NCBI RefSeq assembly: GCF_014647655.1
Contig: NZ_BMPP01000001.1
Coordinates: 36,943-100,942 of the forward strand
Length of the DNA stretch: 64,000 bases
Source of the DNA: Deinococcus malanensis
GTDB lineage: Bacteria > Deinococcota > Deinococci > Deinococcales > Deinococcaceae
Reading direction: 5' to 3'
Below, piece after piece: positions 29,636-38,198 of the stretch. Each line of letters begins with the position of its first letter. Position 1 is the stretch's first letter. The notes below the pieces were generated by a model. That model saw only the letters and a program-made list of their open reading frames with translations. It ran no database searches and had not been told where the DNA came from. A program made the position numbers and the translations under genes.

Positions 29636-30814
29636 ATGCATCCTTCCCCTCCCTTCCAGCTTTCTGCGCGCGTGCGGACTCTTAAGCCGTCCTCCACGGT
29701 AGGTGTACTCTCACGGGCCCTGGAACTTCAGCGGCAGGGCGTAGACGTGATCACCATGAGTGTGGGCGAGCCAGATTTCGACACACCGCCGCACATCAAG
29801 GCCGCCGCCATCGCTGCGATCGAATCCGGCAGGACAAAGTACACCCCTGTGAATGGCCTTCCCGAGCTGCGCGAGGCGATCAGTGCCAAATTTCGTGACG
29901 AGAACGGCCTGACGTACGCGCCCGAGGCGGTCACTGTCACGAATGGCGGAAAGCAGGCCCTGTACAACGCTTTTTTCGCCCTGCTCAACCCCGGCGACGA
30001 AGTGCTGATTCCCTCACCTTACTGGGTCAGCTACCCAGAAATGGTCGCCCTCACCGGTGCCCTCCCCGTGGCAGTGCCCACCCCGCCACACTCCGGCTTC
30101 CTGCTTAACCCGGCCGACCTGGAGGCACGGATAACGCCCCGCACCCGGATGATCGTGCTGAACAGCCCGGGCAACCCCACGGGCGCAGTCTTCCCGCCCG
30201 AGGTGCTACGGGCTGTGGCGGATCTCGCCCAACGCCACGGGATCATGATCGTCACTGATGAGATGTACGAGCACCTGGTTTATGACGCCGAACAGGTCAG
30301 CATCGGGCGCTGGGCCCCAGAACACACCCTCACGGTCACCGGCGCGAGCAAAGCGTATGCGATGACCGGGTGGCGCATCGGGTACGCGGGAGGCCCCCTG
30401 CCCGTTATCGCTGCGATGCACGCCTTGCAATCACAGAGCACTTCGGGTGCCAGCTCGGTGAGCCAGTACGCCGCAATGGCGGCCCTGACCCAGCGGGAGG
30501 AGACCGCGGGCTTCATCCTCACCGCCCGTGCGGCCTACCGGGAGCGGCGTGACCGCCTCGTGGCCGGTCTCAATGCACTCGGCTTGCGCACCCCCACGCC
30601 GCAAGGGGCCTTTTATGTTCTGGCCGACACGACTCCGCTGCACCCCGACGAAGGAGAAGCTGCGCGCCTTCTCCTGGACGAGGCACGGGTGGCGGTCGTC
30701 CCGGGTACGGATTTCCAGGCTCCCGGTCAGGTGCGGCTGAGTTTTGCCACGAGTCTGGAGACCATTGAGGAAGCGCTGCAGCGTATCGCACAACTGCTAG
30801 GTGAGCAGCCGTAG
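29636..30814 (+). CDS. Class I/II aminotransferase (aspartate aminotransferase-like)
   Basis: 392 residues. N-S-P-G-N-P-T-G and the PLP lysine block T-G-A-S-K-A-Y-A-M-T-G-W-R-I-G are complete. It lies on the same strand as the catabolic operon but after a gap, so it may have its own promoter. It could transfer the amino group released by that pathway. Confidence 0.93.
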   Translation: MHPSPPFQLSARVRTLKPSSTVGVLSRALELQRQGVDVITMSVGEPDFDTPPHIKAAAIAAIESGRTKYTPVNGLPELREAISAKFRDENGLTYAPEAVTVTNGGKQALYNAFFALLNPGDEVLIPSPYWVSYPEMVALTGALPVAVPTPPHSGFLLNPADLEARITPRTRMIVLNSPGNPTGAVFPPEVLRAVADLAQRHGIMIVTDEMYEHLVYDAEQVSIGRWAPEHTLTVTGASKAYAMTGWRIGYAGGPLPVIAAMHALQSQSTSGASSVSQYAAMAALTQREETAGFILTARAAYRERRDRLVAGLNALGLRTPTPQGAFYVLADTTPLHPDEGEAARLLLDEARVAVVPGTDFQAPGQVRLSFATSLETIEEALQRIAQLLGEQP

Positions 30815-30899
30815 GGATACCTCGACAAGAAGGTCCATCGCCATCAAAAACATAGTTCTCTCCTTGGATTTCCTGAACAAGGTGTTCAAGAAATACTCC

Positions 30900-31206
30900 T
30901 CAGGACCTCTCGACTGGCAGGCGCTCACCGTCAATGTGACTGGAAAAGCCGGGGCCTCCATCCTTCAGATCTTGGAGTCCGTCCGGGGTCAGCTGCCACA
31001 CGCCACTGCGACGTGCGCGCCCACGTAAGCCGGGAAGCGAGAGGGGTCTGCTCCGTGGTGCCGTGAGGCTCCCGCACGACCTCCGCGCTGAGGCTAGGAT
31101 GCTCAATCACTCGCTGTTCTATTTCGTTGTTGCTTGCCTTTCCGCCGAGGTCCTGGAGGGCGTGGACTGTGAGCTCCAGAAGTTCGTCATAGGTCGGCAT
31201 AGGCAT
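30900..31206 (-). pseudogene. Frameshifted fragment of an Mrr-type restriction protein N-terminal domain
   Basis: From ATG 31206 the frame reads M-P-M-P-T-Y-D-E-L-L and N-N-E-I-E-Q-R-V, as in the Mrr N-terminal winged helix. After T-W-A-R the matching sequence continues in another frame as S-G-V-W-Q-L-T-P-D-G, stopping at 30900. The nuclease domain is absent. It is a relic of a lost restriction gene. Confidence 0.6.
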
Positions 31207-31500
31207 CGGCGTCATCGTACTGAACGGCAAGGACCTCCGACCGGAGCAGCACCGCATGAGACGCCCCACGTACGGGCCAGTTGCAGGACGGCTTCGAGAA
31301 TCGTTGGTTGGGAAACCTGAGGAACGTTCCTGCCCCGGAAATGAAGGAAAACTTGAACCCGTACGAGACGGGGCGCACGGCAATCATGCTTGCCTGCCCC
31401 TGACATGCCACCCACAATAAACAGATACGCGCGATCGGCACCCCACGGTTTCGACCGCGCCTCCCCTATACTTCCGCATCCACTCTCCAGGAGACAGCCC

Positions 31501-32112
31501 TTGAGCAGCCACCAATCCGCCCGTTTCGTTATTGCGCCCCTGTCCCTCGCCCTGGTGGGAGGTGTCGTGGCCGCCGTTACCTACCGCTCGGTGAATCTCA
31601 CCCTGACGCATGCCGCCGGGGACCTGCACGTCTCCCGCCAGGATTCTGCCTCTCCCACCCTGGGTGCACGGAATGTACGCGTACAAAACGGGAGCGCTCT
31701 GGTGAACGCCGCGCACGGAGCCGGCACGTGGAGGGTTGGCCTCAGCCCGAAGCTTCCAGTCAACCTCACCGTCCGCCACGAGGCAGGCGACATTTCCCTG
31801 AACCTGCGAGGCCTGAATGTGCCCAGTCTAAGCGTCCAGCAGACTGCAGGTGATGTGGACGTGCACCTGAGCGCCGCGCCGCTGTCAGGGAGCTTCGCGC
31901 TTGGACAGGGCGACCTTGTTCTCGCGCTACCGGCCGGCGTGGGTCTCAAGCTCAACGCCCGCGTCGGACAGGGTCACGTGAAATTCCAGGGCCGCCCTGT
32001 AGATGAGGGGATGAATGTCGCCGGAGTGTACCAGACGTCGAATTACGCGGCCGCCCGCACCAGAATAAACCTGACCGCGTCCCTGGAAACCGGTTCCGTG
32101 ACCGTACGGTAA
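31501..32112 (+). CDS. Membrane-anchored protein with DUF4097-like beta repeats
   Basis: TTG 31501 follows AGGAGA by six bases and gives 203 residues. One N-terminal membrane segment precedes a repetitive beta-rich region with recurring A-G-D-(L/I/V) units (A-A-G-D-L-H-V, E-A-G-D-I-S-L, T-A-G-D-V-D-V). It would sit on the outer face of the membrane. The role is unknown. Confidence 0.65.
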   Translation: MSSHQSARFVIAPLSLALVGGVVAAVTYRSVNLTLTHAAGDLHVSRQDSASPTLGARNVRVQNGSALVNAAHGAGTWRVGLSPKLPVNLTVRHEAGDISLNLRGLNVPSLSVQQTAGDVDVHLSAAPLSGSFALGQGDLVLALPAGVGLKLNARVGQGHVKFQGRPVDEGMNVAGVYQTSNYAAARTRINLTASLETGSVTVR

Positions 32113-32202
32113 ACCGCTGACCGTATTTAGCCCGTGTCTTGGATTAAGGGCGGGAGGTCAAGTGGGTGGTCGTTCCCCGCCTATCACTGGCCAGGGTGCT
32201 GA

Positions 32203-32355
32203 TCATGCTGGATTGCACTTGGCGGCCTCGTTCTGGCAGCCAGGTGTGCTGGGGCTACCCAGGTCACGGTCGATGCCCGCGAGGTTGCCGCTGGTTCGGG
32301 CCAGTTGCACGGCATCCCGGTTGAACCCGGCGGTGTCGACTCTGCGGTTGATCAT
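32203..32355 (-). CDS. Small hypothetical protein, 50 aa
   Basis: ATG 32355 lies seven bases after a perfect AGGAGG. The product begins MINRRVDTAGFNRDAVQLAR and contains two Cys. Only the ribosome site supports it. The rest of 32113-32691 shows no other gene. Confidence 0.4.
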   Translation of the reverse strand: MINRRVDTAGFNRDAVQLARTSGNLAGIDRDLGSPSTPGCQNEAAKCNPA

Positions 32356-32691
32356 GATGGTGCCTCCTGTCGTCGGGCCTTATCTCCACCTACGCAAAAC
32401 TGGGCTACCCACAGTCAACCGGCTTGAGGACGCAGGTCCCGGCATGCCAGGTGGTTCCCCGTCCACCAGCGAGGAGGCGGGGGAATAAGTCCTGAAGGCC
32501 GAAGGCGTTGAGAACTGGGGCTGGCGGGGGGTGCATGGTGGGGGTTCAGGATACGCCGGCAGGTCAGCATTTCAGCGTAGCTGAGACGACGTGGCGTGCG
32601 TGAATTCGTCCTCCGTCGGAGCTTGAAACACTACAGATGATCCGGAAATTCAGCGACAGTATGTCGACTGTCCGGCCGACACACGTTACTG

Positions 32692-32781
32692 ATGCGATTG
32701 ACCGACCAGCAATGGGCCGTCCTGGAGCCCCTCCTGCCTCAACCACGGAATCCTGGTGGGCCACCCTGGCCAGCGGACTAG
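32692..32781 (+). mobile_element. IS5-like transposase relic, first 29 codons
   Basis: The frame M-R-L-T-D-Q-Q-W-A-V-L-E-P-L-L-P is the typical start of IS5-family transposases. It ends abruptly in GCGGACTAG, the outer end of the inverted repeats at 8317-10124. A degenerate partner (GTCGACTGTCCGGC) lies just upstream. It is a deletion derivative of the kind of element that could have supplied those ends. Confidence 0.6.
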
Positions 32782-32787
32782 CTTTTT

Positions 32788-34002
32788 TCAGGGCGCCAGC
32801 GGGTCACTGTTCCGGTCCGCCCGGGTCACCAGATCCTTCAGGCTGATCGCCGCCCGGTCCCGCTGCTCCTCGAACACATGACCGTAGATATCCAGGCTGA
32901 TACTCGCCCGGCTGTGGCCCATGCGGTCCGCCAGCACCTTCGGGTCCAGCCCCTGGTAAATGGCCAGCGACGCGTACGTGTGCCGGATGTCATGAATCCG
33001 GATGCGCCGCACCTTCGCGCTGTCCAAAAGCACGTACCAGTCCCGCAGCAGGTTGCGCGGGTGGTAGACCGTCCCCACGGAAGTCGGGAACACCAGGCCG
33101 TGCTCCTGCCACTCGTCCCCGGCCGTGTCACGCTCCAGGGCTTGCCGGTCCCGGTGGACGCGCAGGGCGTCGAGCGTATCCGGAGGCAGGGGAATGCGGC
33201 GCCGGCTGGCTTTGGTCTTCGGTGTGGTCAGCGTGGCCTGGTTCCCGACCAGCACGCAGCTCTGCTGAACGTGAATCACGCCCCGCTGGATGTCACTCCA
33301 GCGCAGGCCGCACAACTCACCGCGGCGCATGCCGGTCGTCAGGGCCAGGTACACCAGGCCGTACAGCCGGTCGTCCAGGACGGCCGCGATCAGGGCCTGC
33401 ACCTCGGACGGCTCCCACACCTGGAATTCGCGCCGGGCGACCTTCACGCGCTTCACGGCTTCGACCGGGTTGCGGTAGATCAGGCCCAGCTGCATGGCGT
33501 GCTTCATCGCGGTACCCAGCAGGGTCAGCGCGCCGGCCACGGTGGTGGGGGAGAGGGGTGGACCGGGCTCGGGGGGTGGATCGCCGGCCTTGCGTTTCCT
33601 GGTGCTGGGCTGCCGGCGGCTGGCGAGGAGGGTGGTCTGCCACTGCTGCACGTCGAGCGGGGTGAGCTTCTGGAGGTGCTTGAGGCCCAGGTGGGGGTTG
33701 ACGTACAGCTTGATGATGTCCGCGCGTTTCTGAACGGTGCTGGCTTTCAGGTCGAGGGTGGTGTCGCGCATCCAGACGTCCATGAAGTCCTTGACGGTCA
33801 TGCGGCTGGGGTCGACGAGGGCGTTTTCTTCCTTGAGGCGTTGGAGGACGCGGAGTTTCTCGCGGACCTGCTTCTGGGTTCTGCCGCGCACGCTCTTGCG
33901 TTTGGGGCGGCCGAGGCCGTCGGTCTGGACGGTGATCGAGGCGCGCCAGGTGCCGTCGGCCAATTGGTAGATGCTGCCCTCGCCGTTGGATCGTTTAGCC
34001 AT
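32788..34002 (-). CDS. Phage integrase (tyrosine recombinase)
   Basis: 404 residues. An N-terminal AP2-like arm-binding domain (G-E-G-S-I-Y, T-W-R-A-S-I) is followed by a SAM-like domain and the catalytic domain. That domain shows T-T-G-M-R-R-G-E, H-D-I-R-H-T-Y-A, M-G-H-S and D-I-Y-G-H. It marks the left end of the prophage; an attachment site would be expected near 32.78 kb. Confidence 0.95.
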   Translation of the reverse strand: MAKRSNGEGSIYQLADGTWRASITVQTDGLGRPKRKSVRGRTQKQVREKLRVLQRLKEENALVDPSRMTVKDFMDVWMRDTTLDLKASTVQKRADIIKLYVNPHLGLKHLQKLTPLDVQQWQTTLLASRRQPSTRKRKAGDPPPEPGPPLSPTTVAGALTLLGTAMKHAMQLGLIYRNPVEAVKRVKVARREFQVWEPSEVQALIAAVLDDRLYGLVYLALTTGMRRGELCGLRWSDIQRGVIHVQQSCVLVGNQATLTTPKTKASRRRIPLPPDTLDALRVHRDRQALERDTAGDEWQEHGLVFPTSVGTVYHPRNLLRDWYVLLDSAKVRRIRIHDIRHTYASLAIYQGLDPKVLADRMGHSRASISLDIYGHVFEEQRDRAAISLKDLVTRADRNSDPLAP

Positions 34003-34019
34003 TCCCGGACGCTCCCTGA

Positions 34020-34484
34020 TCAGTGATGGAACTGGCGGTAGGACACGGTCTGCCAGGTGACCCCGTCCTGACTCGTTGCGTAAACGCGTCCGCGATTGCG
34101 GACGCTGCTGGTCAGGTGCACTGGGGTGTAGAGGGGATTGTCGCTGAGCATCGCGGGCCGGCCCTGATGCAGCTGCAATCGTTTCACCACGAACGCACCG
34201 TCAGCCAGCTGGAAGGCGAAGACGTGCCCCCGGTCCGTGAGGATGTCCCGGCCGTCGACCAGGACGTAGCTGCCGTGCGTGATGCCCCCGCCGTCCGGGA
34301 GGGTCATGCTGTCACCGTCCACCTGCAGGACAAACATCTCGAACCGCCTTAGGGGCATGGGAATGTTGAAGCGTTTGCGGGTGTTGAACGGATTCGGATC
34401 CAGTGGAGTTCCAGCACTGACGGAACCGATGAGGGTGGCTTTGCTGGGGGCGTAACGTCGGGGCAAGAAATACGTCTGCATCAC
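34020..34484 (-). CDS. Stand-alone S24 (LexA/UmuD-like) peptidase
   Basis: 154 residues without a DNA-binding domain. A candidate Ala-Gly self-cleavage site is in S-V-S-A-G-T-P. The catalytic Ser is in V-D-G-D-S-M and the Lys in F-V-V-K-R-L. It is like UmuD or the C-terminal half of a phage repressor. It lies 12 bp after the repressor gene, suggesting one lysogeny operon that responds to RecA. Confidence 0.8.
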   Translation of the reverse strand: MMQTYFLPRRYAPSKATLIGSVSAGTPLDPNPFNTRKRFNIPMPLRRFEMFVLQVDGDSMTLPDGGGITHGSYVLVDGRDILTDRGHVFAFQLADGAFVVKRLQLHQGRPAMLSDNPLYTPVHLTSSVRNRGRVYATSQDGVTWQTVSYRQFHH

Positions 34485-34496
34485 GGTTGAAACACC

Positions 34497-35171
34497 TCAA
34501 TTCAGATTCGGGTCGTAGTCGGTGGCTACGGAAACAACGCGGCCAACGATGTGGGCTTCAGCAGCAGGAACATCTTCGTACTGGCGGTTCTCAGCGCGGA
34601 ACACAGGGCCGAGGCGGGTGGTGGCATACAGACGGACGTGCGGACCATCCCGGTCTGTCAGGACATAGACACGCCCTTCTACCGGGGTGGTTTCCATGCG
34701 GTCGATGTGCAGGATGCTGCCGGGTCTGATGCTGGCGGCACTGGTGCCCTGCATTTCGTCGGTGTCGGCCCGGAGAAGCAGGGGTTTCTTGATGCCAGGG
34801 GCGATGGCGTCATGATCGACCGCCGGGCCAGGCTCATCGGGGTTCAGAGCGGCGCTGAGTGGGTACACGTCCGCACTGCCTTCTGCGACGAGGGTGGCAT
34901 CCATGACGCCCAGGTCAACGCCAGTAGCGCGTTGCATCTCGACGAGAGACCAATTCAGGGCACGAGCTAGTGCAACGACCTTTGCAAATCCTGCGTTAGG
35001 CAGTTCGACTTTTCCTCGCTCTAGATCGCTGACCCATGCCTGAGTCATCAGGTCACCGGTCTGAGCGACGATATCCTCTTGACCCTTTCCGAGCTCAAGC
35101 CGACGCATCTTCAGCTTCAGCGCCCAGCTGGGCGGAGCCGTCTTTGCGGGTTTGGCCTTGGGAGTTGCCAT
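34497..35171 (-). CDS. Phage repressor: XRE helix-turn-helix plus degenerate S24 domain
   Basis: ATG 35171 (M-A-T-P-K-A-K-P) gives 224 residues; ATG 35186 in the same frame is possible. The helix-turn-helix covers about 16-70. The C-terminal half has the S24 layout, but the serine motif reads D-T-D-E-M and the lysine position reads H-V-R-L-Y, so both catalytic residues seem lost. It probably binds the operators at 35194-35287. Confidence 0.78.
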   Translation of the reverse strand: MATPKAKPAKTAPPSWALKLKMRRLELGKGQEDIVAQTGDLMTQAWVSDLERGKVELPNAGFAKVVALARALNWSLVEMQRATGVDLGVMDATLVAEGSADVYPLSAALNPDEPGPAVDHDAIAPGIKKPLLLRADTDEMQGTSAASIRPGSILHIDRMETTPVEGRVYVLTDRDGPHVRLYATTRLGPVFRAENRQYEDVPAAEAHIVGRVVSVATDYDPNLN

Positions 35172-35193
35172 GATAGGTGCGTACATGCTGCCT

Positions 35194-35303
35194 GTACTAC
35201 GCTCAATGTACGGATACAGTTGCGCATCGTCCAAAGGTAAATCCGTGCACGCGAGTTTCACCCGTGAGCGTACATTGACAATGTACGGATTGGCTTATAT
35301 TCT
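35194..35303. promoter_or_regulatory. Prophage immunity operators and early promoter
   Basis: CGTACATT and AATGTACG form a perfect inverted repeat around GAC (35269-35287). Another AATGTACGGAT lies at 35205, with a less perfect partner near 35194. The -35 box TTGACA (35275-35280) is inside the palindrome, and TATATT or TATTCT follows at 35296-35303. Repressor binding would block the rightward promoter. The start codon at 35310 is so close that the transcript may be leaderless. Confidence 0.65.
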
Positions 35304-35309
35304 GACTGC

Positions 35310-35543
35310 ATGCGAATGAGTGAGGTTAAACGCTTGCGTATGGAACGCGGTTTGTCGCGCGATGAACTCGCCGCCAAATCAGGTGTGTCCTCGCTGACGA
35401 TCCGTGCTCACGAGTTGGGCACTGTCAAAGGTACCGAGACTAAGACGGCAGAAGCTATTGCCAATGCTCTTGACGTTCCGGTCCAGGCACTTTTTTTTCA
35501 CGCTGATATAAATATGTCCATATACAAGGAGGAATCCGCATGA
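35310..35543 (+). CDS. Cro-like XRE-family DNA-binding protein
   Basis: 77 residues. The helix-turn-helix is L-S-R-D-E-L-A-A-K-S-G-V-S-S-L-T-I-R. It is the first gene of the early operon, divergent from the repressor, the position of Cro. It overlaps the next gene by 4 bp. Confidence 0.82.
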   Translation: MRMSEVKRLRMERGLSRDELAAKSGVSSLTIRAHELGTVKGTETKTAEAIANALDVPVQALFFHADINMSIYKEESA

Positions 35544-35782
35544 CCCGCAAAGCCCACACCTTCGATCAGGCCGCCGAGCACTTGGGCGTCAGCCGGGAAA
35601 CCATCCGGCAGCTCGTCCACGCCGGCGAGCTGCTGTGCTTCACCGTCACCAGCCACGTGGACGCCAGAAGCAAGCGCATCAGCGACGCCGAGCTCGACCG
35701 GTACATCGCCAAGCGTGAGGACGCTGAACGGCAGAAGCACGGCCACCTCCATCCCAGCACTACGGCGCACAACAACGCCTGA
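35540..35782 (+). CDS. Excisionase-type helix-turn-helix protein
   Basis: 80 residues with a MerR-like helix-turn-helix (F-D-Q-A-A-E-H-L-G-V-S-R-E-T-I-R) as in DNA-binding excisionases. A strong AGGAGG precedes it. It may direct excision together with the integrase, or act as a second early regulator. Confidence 0.72.
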   Translation: MTRKAHTFDQAAEHLGVSRETIRQLVHAGELLCFTVTSHVDARSKRISDAELDRYIAKREDAERQKHGHLHPSTTAHNNA

Positions 35783-35845
35783 GCAAACCAAACCCCCTCC
35801 GGTCATCGCTGTTCGCGCAGCTCACAGAGGGGGAAGGAGATCCTT

Positions 35846-36274
35846 ATGACAGTAGCAGATACGACCACCACGGTTGACAGGTTCCAGCGCCAGCGCGCCT
35901 GGGAAAGCTTCATCTCCCAACTGGCTCGTGCCCACGAGCACGCCCGCACGCAGCGCCACCCGTTCTGCCCCCTGCAACCCGAAGACACCTTCGAGCTGGA
36001 CGGCACCGTGTACGCCATCGAGCGCCTGGAGATCGGCGGCTTCGACACCCTGGGCCCCACCGCGAAATTCAGCCTGACCGTGACCAGCCACGCGACTGGC
36101 GAGGTCGTGACCTTCGGGCCGATCCTCCGCAGGCAGCGCCGCAACAAGACCACCGGTGAAGCCAAAGTCCACTACAGCACCCCCGTCGGCCCCTTCAAAG
36201 AGTGGAACCACATGGTGGCCGCACTGGTCGCGGCAGCAGCTCAGCGCCTGAGTGAACGGGGCGTGGCGGCATGA
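35846..36274 (+). CDS. Phage hypothetical protein, 142 aa
   Basis: A soluble protein with no recognised domain. It is preceded by GGAAGGAG and coupled to the next gene through ATGA. It starts the chain of overlapping early genes that runs to about 49 kb. Confidence 0.65.
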   Translation: MTVADTTTTVDRFQRQRAWESFISQLARAHEHARTQRHPFCPLQPEDTFELDGTVYAIERLEIGGFDTLGPTAKFSLTVTSHATGEVVTFGPILRRQRRNKTTGEAKVHYSTPVGPFKEWNHMVAALVAAAAQRLSERGVAA

Positions 36275-36510
36275 AGCGCGTCACCTTCGCTGGTGGCGGT
36301 GACCTCGAAGTCACCCTCGAACCGGACTTCTCCATGGCGGAGGCTGGTGAGTCCGGCCAGGTGCGCCTGCAGGCCGAGGGGATCGACGTCGAGACCAGGG
36401 AGATGGCCGCCACCGTGGTGTACGGCTGGTACAGCCCGGGAGAAGCCCGCGAGATGGCCCGCTACCTGAATGAGATGGCGGACAAGGCTGAGCAGGGCGT
36501 GACCGCATGA
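36271..36510 (+). CDS. Phage hypothetical protein, 79 aa
   Basis: A small acidic protein, coupled by ATGA on both sides. No domain recognised. Confidence 0.6.
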   Translation: MKRVTFAGGGDLEVTLEPDFSMAEAGESGQVRLQAEGIDVETREMAATVVYGWYSPGEAREMARYLNEMADKAEQGVTA

Positions 36511-36638
36511 CCCTCCGCACCGCCTGGACACACGTCAGCGTCCACCTGGACGGCGCGCACATCGTGGCCGCGCTGTCCCGTCCTGAAGTCGGCCTGTTCC
36601 TGATGGCCAGCGTGGTCCTGCTGGGAGGCTGCCTGTGA
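36507..36638 (+). CDS. Small phage membrane protein, 43 aa
   Basis: The frame begins MTLRTAWTHVSVHLDG and ends in a hydrophobic segment (F-L-M-A-S-V-V-L-L-G-G-C-L). Four-base overlaps with both neighbours support it. Confidence 0.5.
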   Translation: MTLRTAWTHVSVHLDGAHIVAALSRPEVGLFLMASVVLLGGCL

Positions 36639-36877
36639 TCCTCCTGCAGGTGATCGAGCGGCCCACGCCCTTTCCGAAGGTCAGCATCCGCATGTCCGTC
36701 ATCGAGCGCCCTGCGTATGCCCTCGCGCACCTGCACCGCCGGGATCAGGGCGAGATCGTCATCCGTCAGCACGGTTTCTTTGTCGAGCGCCGGTACTTCG
36801 ACCTGGCCCGCTGCGCCTGCACCCACCCCATGGATCACGGGGACCTGTTGTGCCCCTCTTGCGAGGCGCGAAGGTGA
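36635..36877 (+). CDS. Phage hypothetical protein with paired cysteines, 80 aa
   Basis: It starts at GTG 36635. The C-terminal C-A-C-T-H and C-P-S-C-E could bind zinc. GTGA overlaps on both sides. Confidence 0.55.
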   Translation: MILLQVIERPTPFPKVSIRMSVIERPAYALAHLHRRDQGEIVIRQHGFFVERRYFDLARCACTHPMDHGDLLCPSCEARR

Positions 36878-37041
36878 GACGCCTTGTGATTTCCGTTCTC
36901 TGCCTGCATGTCCTCTGGGGCCTCCAGTTCGACCCGACCACCGCCAGCGTGTCCGGGAAAGCCCTCGCAGGCTTCCTCTGCATCGTCCCGACCCTGTGCC
37001 TGACGAGCCTCTTTTACGGCCGCAACGAGGTAACGAAATGA
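36874..37041 (+). CDS. Small phage membrane protein, 55 aa
   Basis: GTG 36874 overlaps the previous stop by 4 bp. Two hydrophobic stretches (V-I-S-V-L-C-L-H-V-L and A-G-F-L-C-I-V-P-T) suggest a membrane hairpin. Confidence 0.5.
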   Translation: MRRLVISVLCLHVLWGLQFDPTTASVSGKALAGFLCIVPTLCLTSLFYGRNEVTK

Positions 37042-38198
37042 CCGCCATTGTTCATCGCGAATCCAACGCCCTGGCCAGCGATGGCCAGGCCATGCAGCTC
37101 AAGGAATTCGGCAGCATGCTCGTCAGCAGCGGCATGCTCCCCAGCAGCGGCATGCTCCCCAGCAGCGTCCGCACCCCGGAAGCCGCCGTCACCATCATGG
37201 TCAAAGGCATGGAGCTGGGCCTGCCCCCCATGGCCGCCCTGAACGGCATCACGGTCATCCAGGGCAAACCCACCGTCAGCCCCCAGCTGATGCTCAGCCT
37301 GATCAACCGCAGCGGCCAGCTGGAAAACCTGGAGCTGGAGACCGGCACACAGGGCGCCACCGTGACCATGAAGCGCCGGGGTCGTTCCCCCTTCACCGCG
37401 AAGTTTGGCCCAAGTGAAGCGCAGGCGATGGGCCTGCACACCAAGGACAACTACAAGAAGCAGGCACCAGTCATGTACCAGTGGCGCGCTGTTGCCGCCT
37501 GCGCGCGGGTGGTGTTCCCGGACGTGATCGACGGCTTGTACACCCCAGAAGAAATGGGAGCTGACATCCAGGTGGATGAGGACGGGGCGATGACGGTCAC
37601 GGCGGTGCAGGAAGCCAAGCCGGACCGGAGGGCTGATGTCACCGCTCAGGTGGCTCAGGCCGCTGGCGTACCGGCACAGACCCTGCCGGACCCCCACCTT
37701 GCTGAGGCCCTGCAGAAGTGGGCGACCAGCATCGGGGACATGGCCGTCCGGGTGCGCAGGGTGGCCCCCGCTGATGGGGTACAGCACATCCTCGACACCT
37801 ACGACTGGCGCAACAGCATTGACGCCGCCCGGATCTGTTACGACGAGCTCAAGGCCCTGGGGAAGGAACATGCGCCTCAACCCACCACCACTGAGGCTCC
37901 AGCACCTGCTGCGCCCGTGGAAACCGCACCTGCCCCTCAGGCAGAAATGCTCCTGAGTGACGGTCAGCGCCAGGGGCTGTGTGGCCACGCCAAGCGAGGC
38001 GGAGCAGACACCAGCGGAGCCCGCGCCACCCTCTGGGGCTACCTGCTCAATGCTGGACGTCCCGTCGGAACACGCGACCTGACTGAACAGCAGGCCCAGG
38101 TCCTGATCGACACTCTGGGCAGCTGGAACAACGAGCAGGCAGTCACCGCTCTCAAAGAAGCCCGTGAAGCCTTCGACACGGAAGGGCTGCCGTTCTAG
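37038..38198 (+). CDS. RecT-like phage recombination protein (putative)
   Basis: ATG 37038 gives 386 residues. The block G-L-P-P-M-A-A-L-N-G-I-T-V-I-Q-G-K-P and the later A-R-V-V-F-P-D-V-I-D-G-L-Y-T-P-E-E are typical of a phage family often annotated RecT-like. Near the start, G-M-L-P-S-S is repeated through an 18-bp tandem duplication at about 37120-37155. Single-strand annealing is the likely role; I recognise the family by pattern only. Confidence 0.6.
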   Translation: MTAIVHRESNALASDGQAMQLKEFGSMLVSSGMLPSSGMLPSSVRTPEAAVTIMVKGMELGLPPMAALNGITVIQGKPTVSPQLMLSLINRSGQLENLELETGTQGATVTMKRRGRSPFTAKFGPSEAQAMGLHTKDNYKKQAPVMYQWRAVAACARVVFPDVIDGLYTPEEMGADIQVDEDGAMTVTAVQEAKPDRRADVTAQVAQAAGVPAQTLPDPHLAEALQKWATSIGDMAVRVRRVAPADGVQHILDTYDWRNSIDAARICYDELKALGKEHAPQPTTTEAPAPAAPVETAPAPQAEMLLSDGQRQGLCGHAKRGGADTSGARATLWGYLLNAGRPVGTRDLTEQQAQVLIDTLGSWNNEQAVTALKEAREAFDTEGLPF

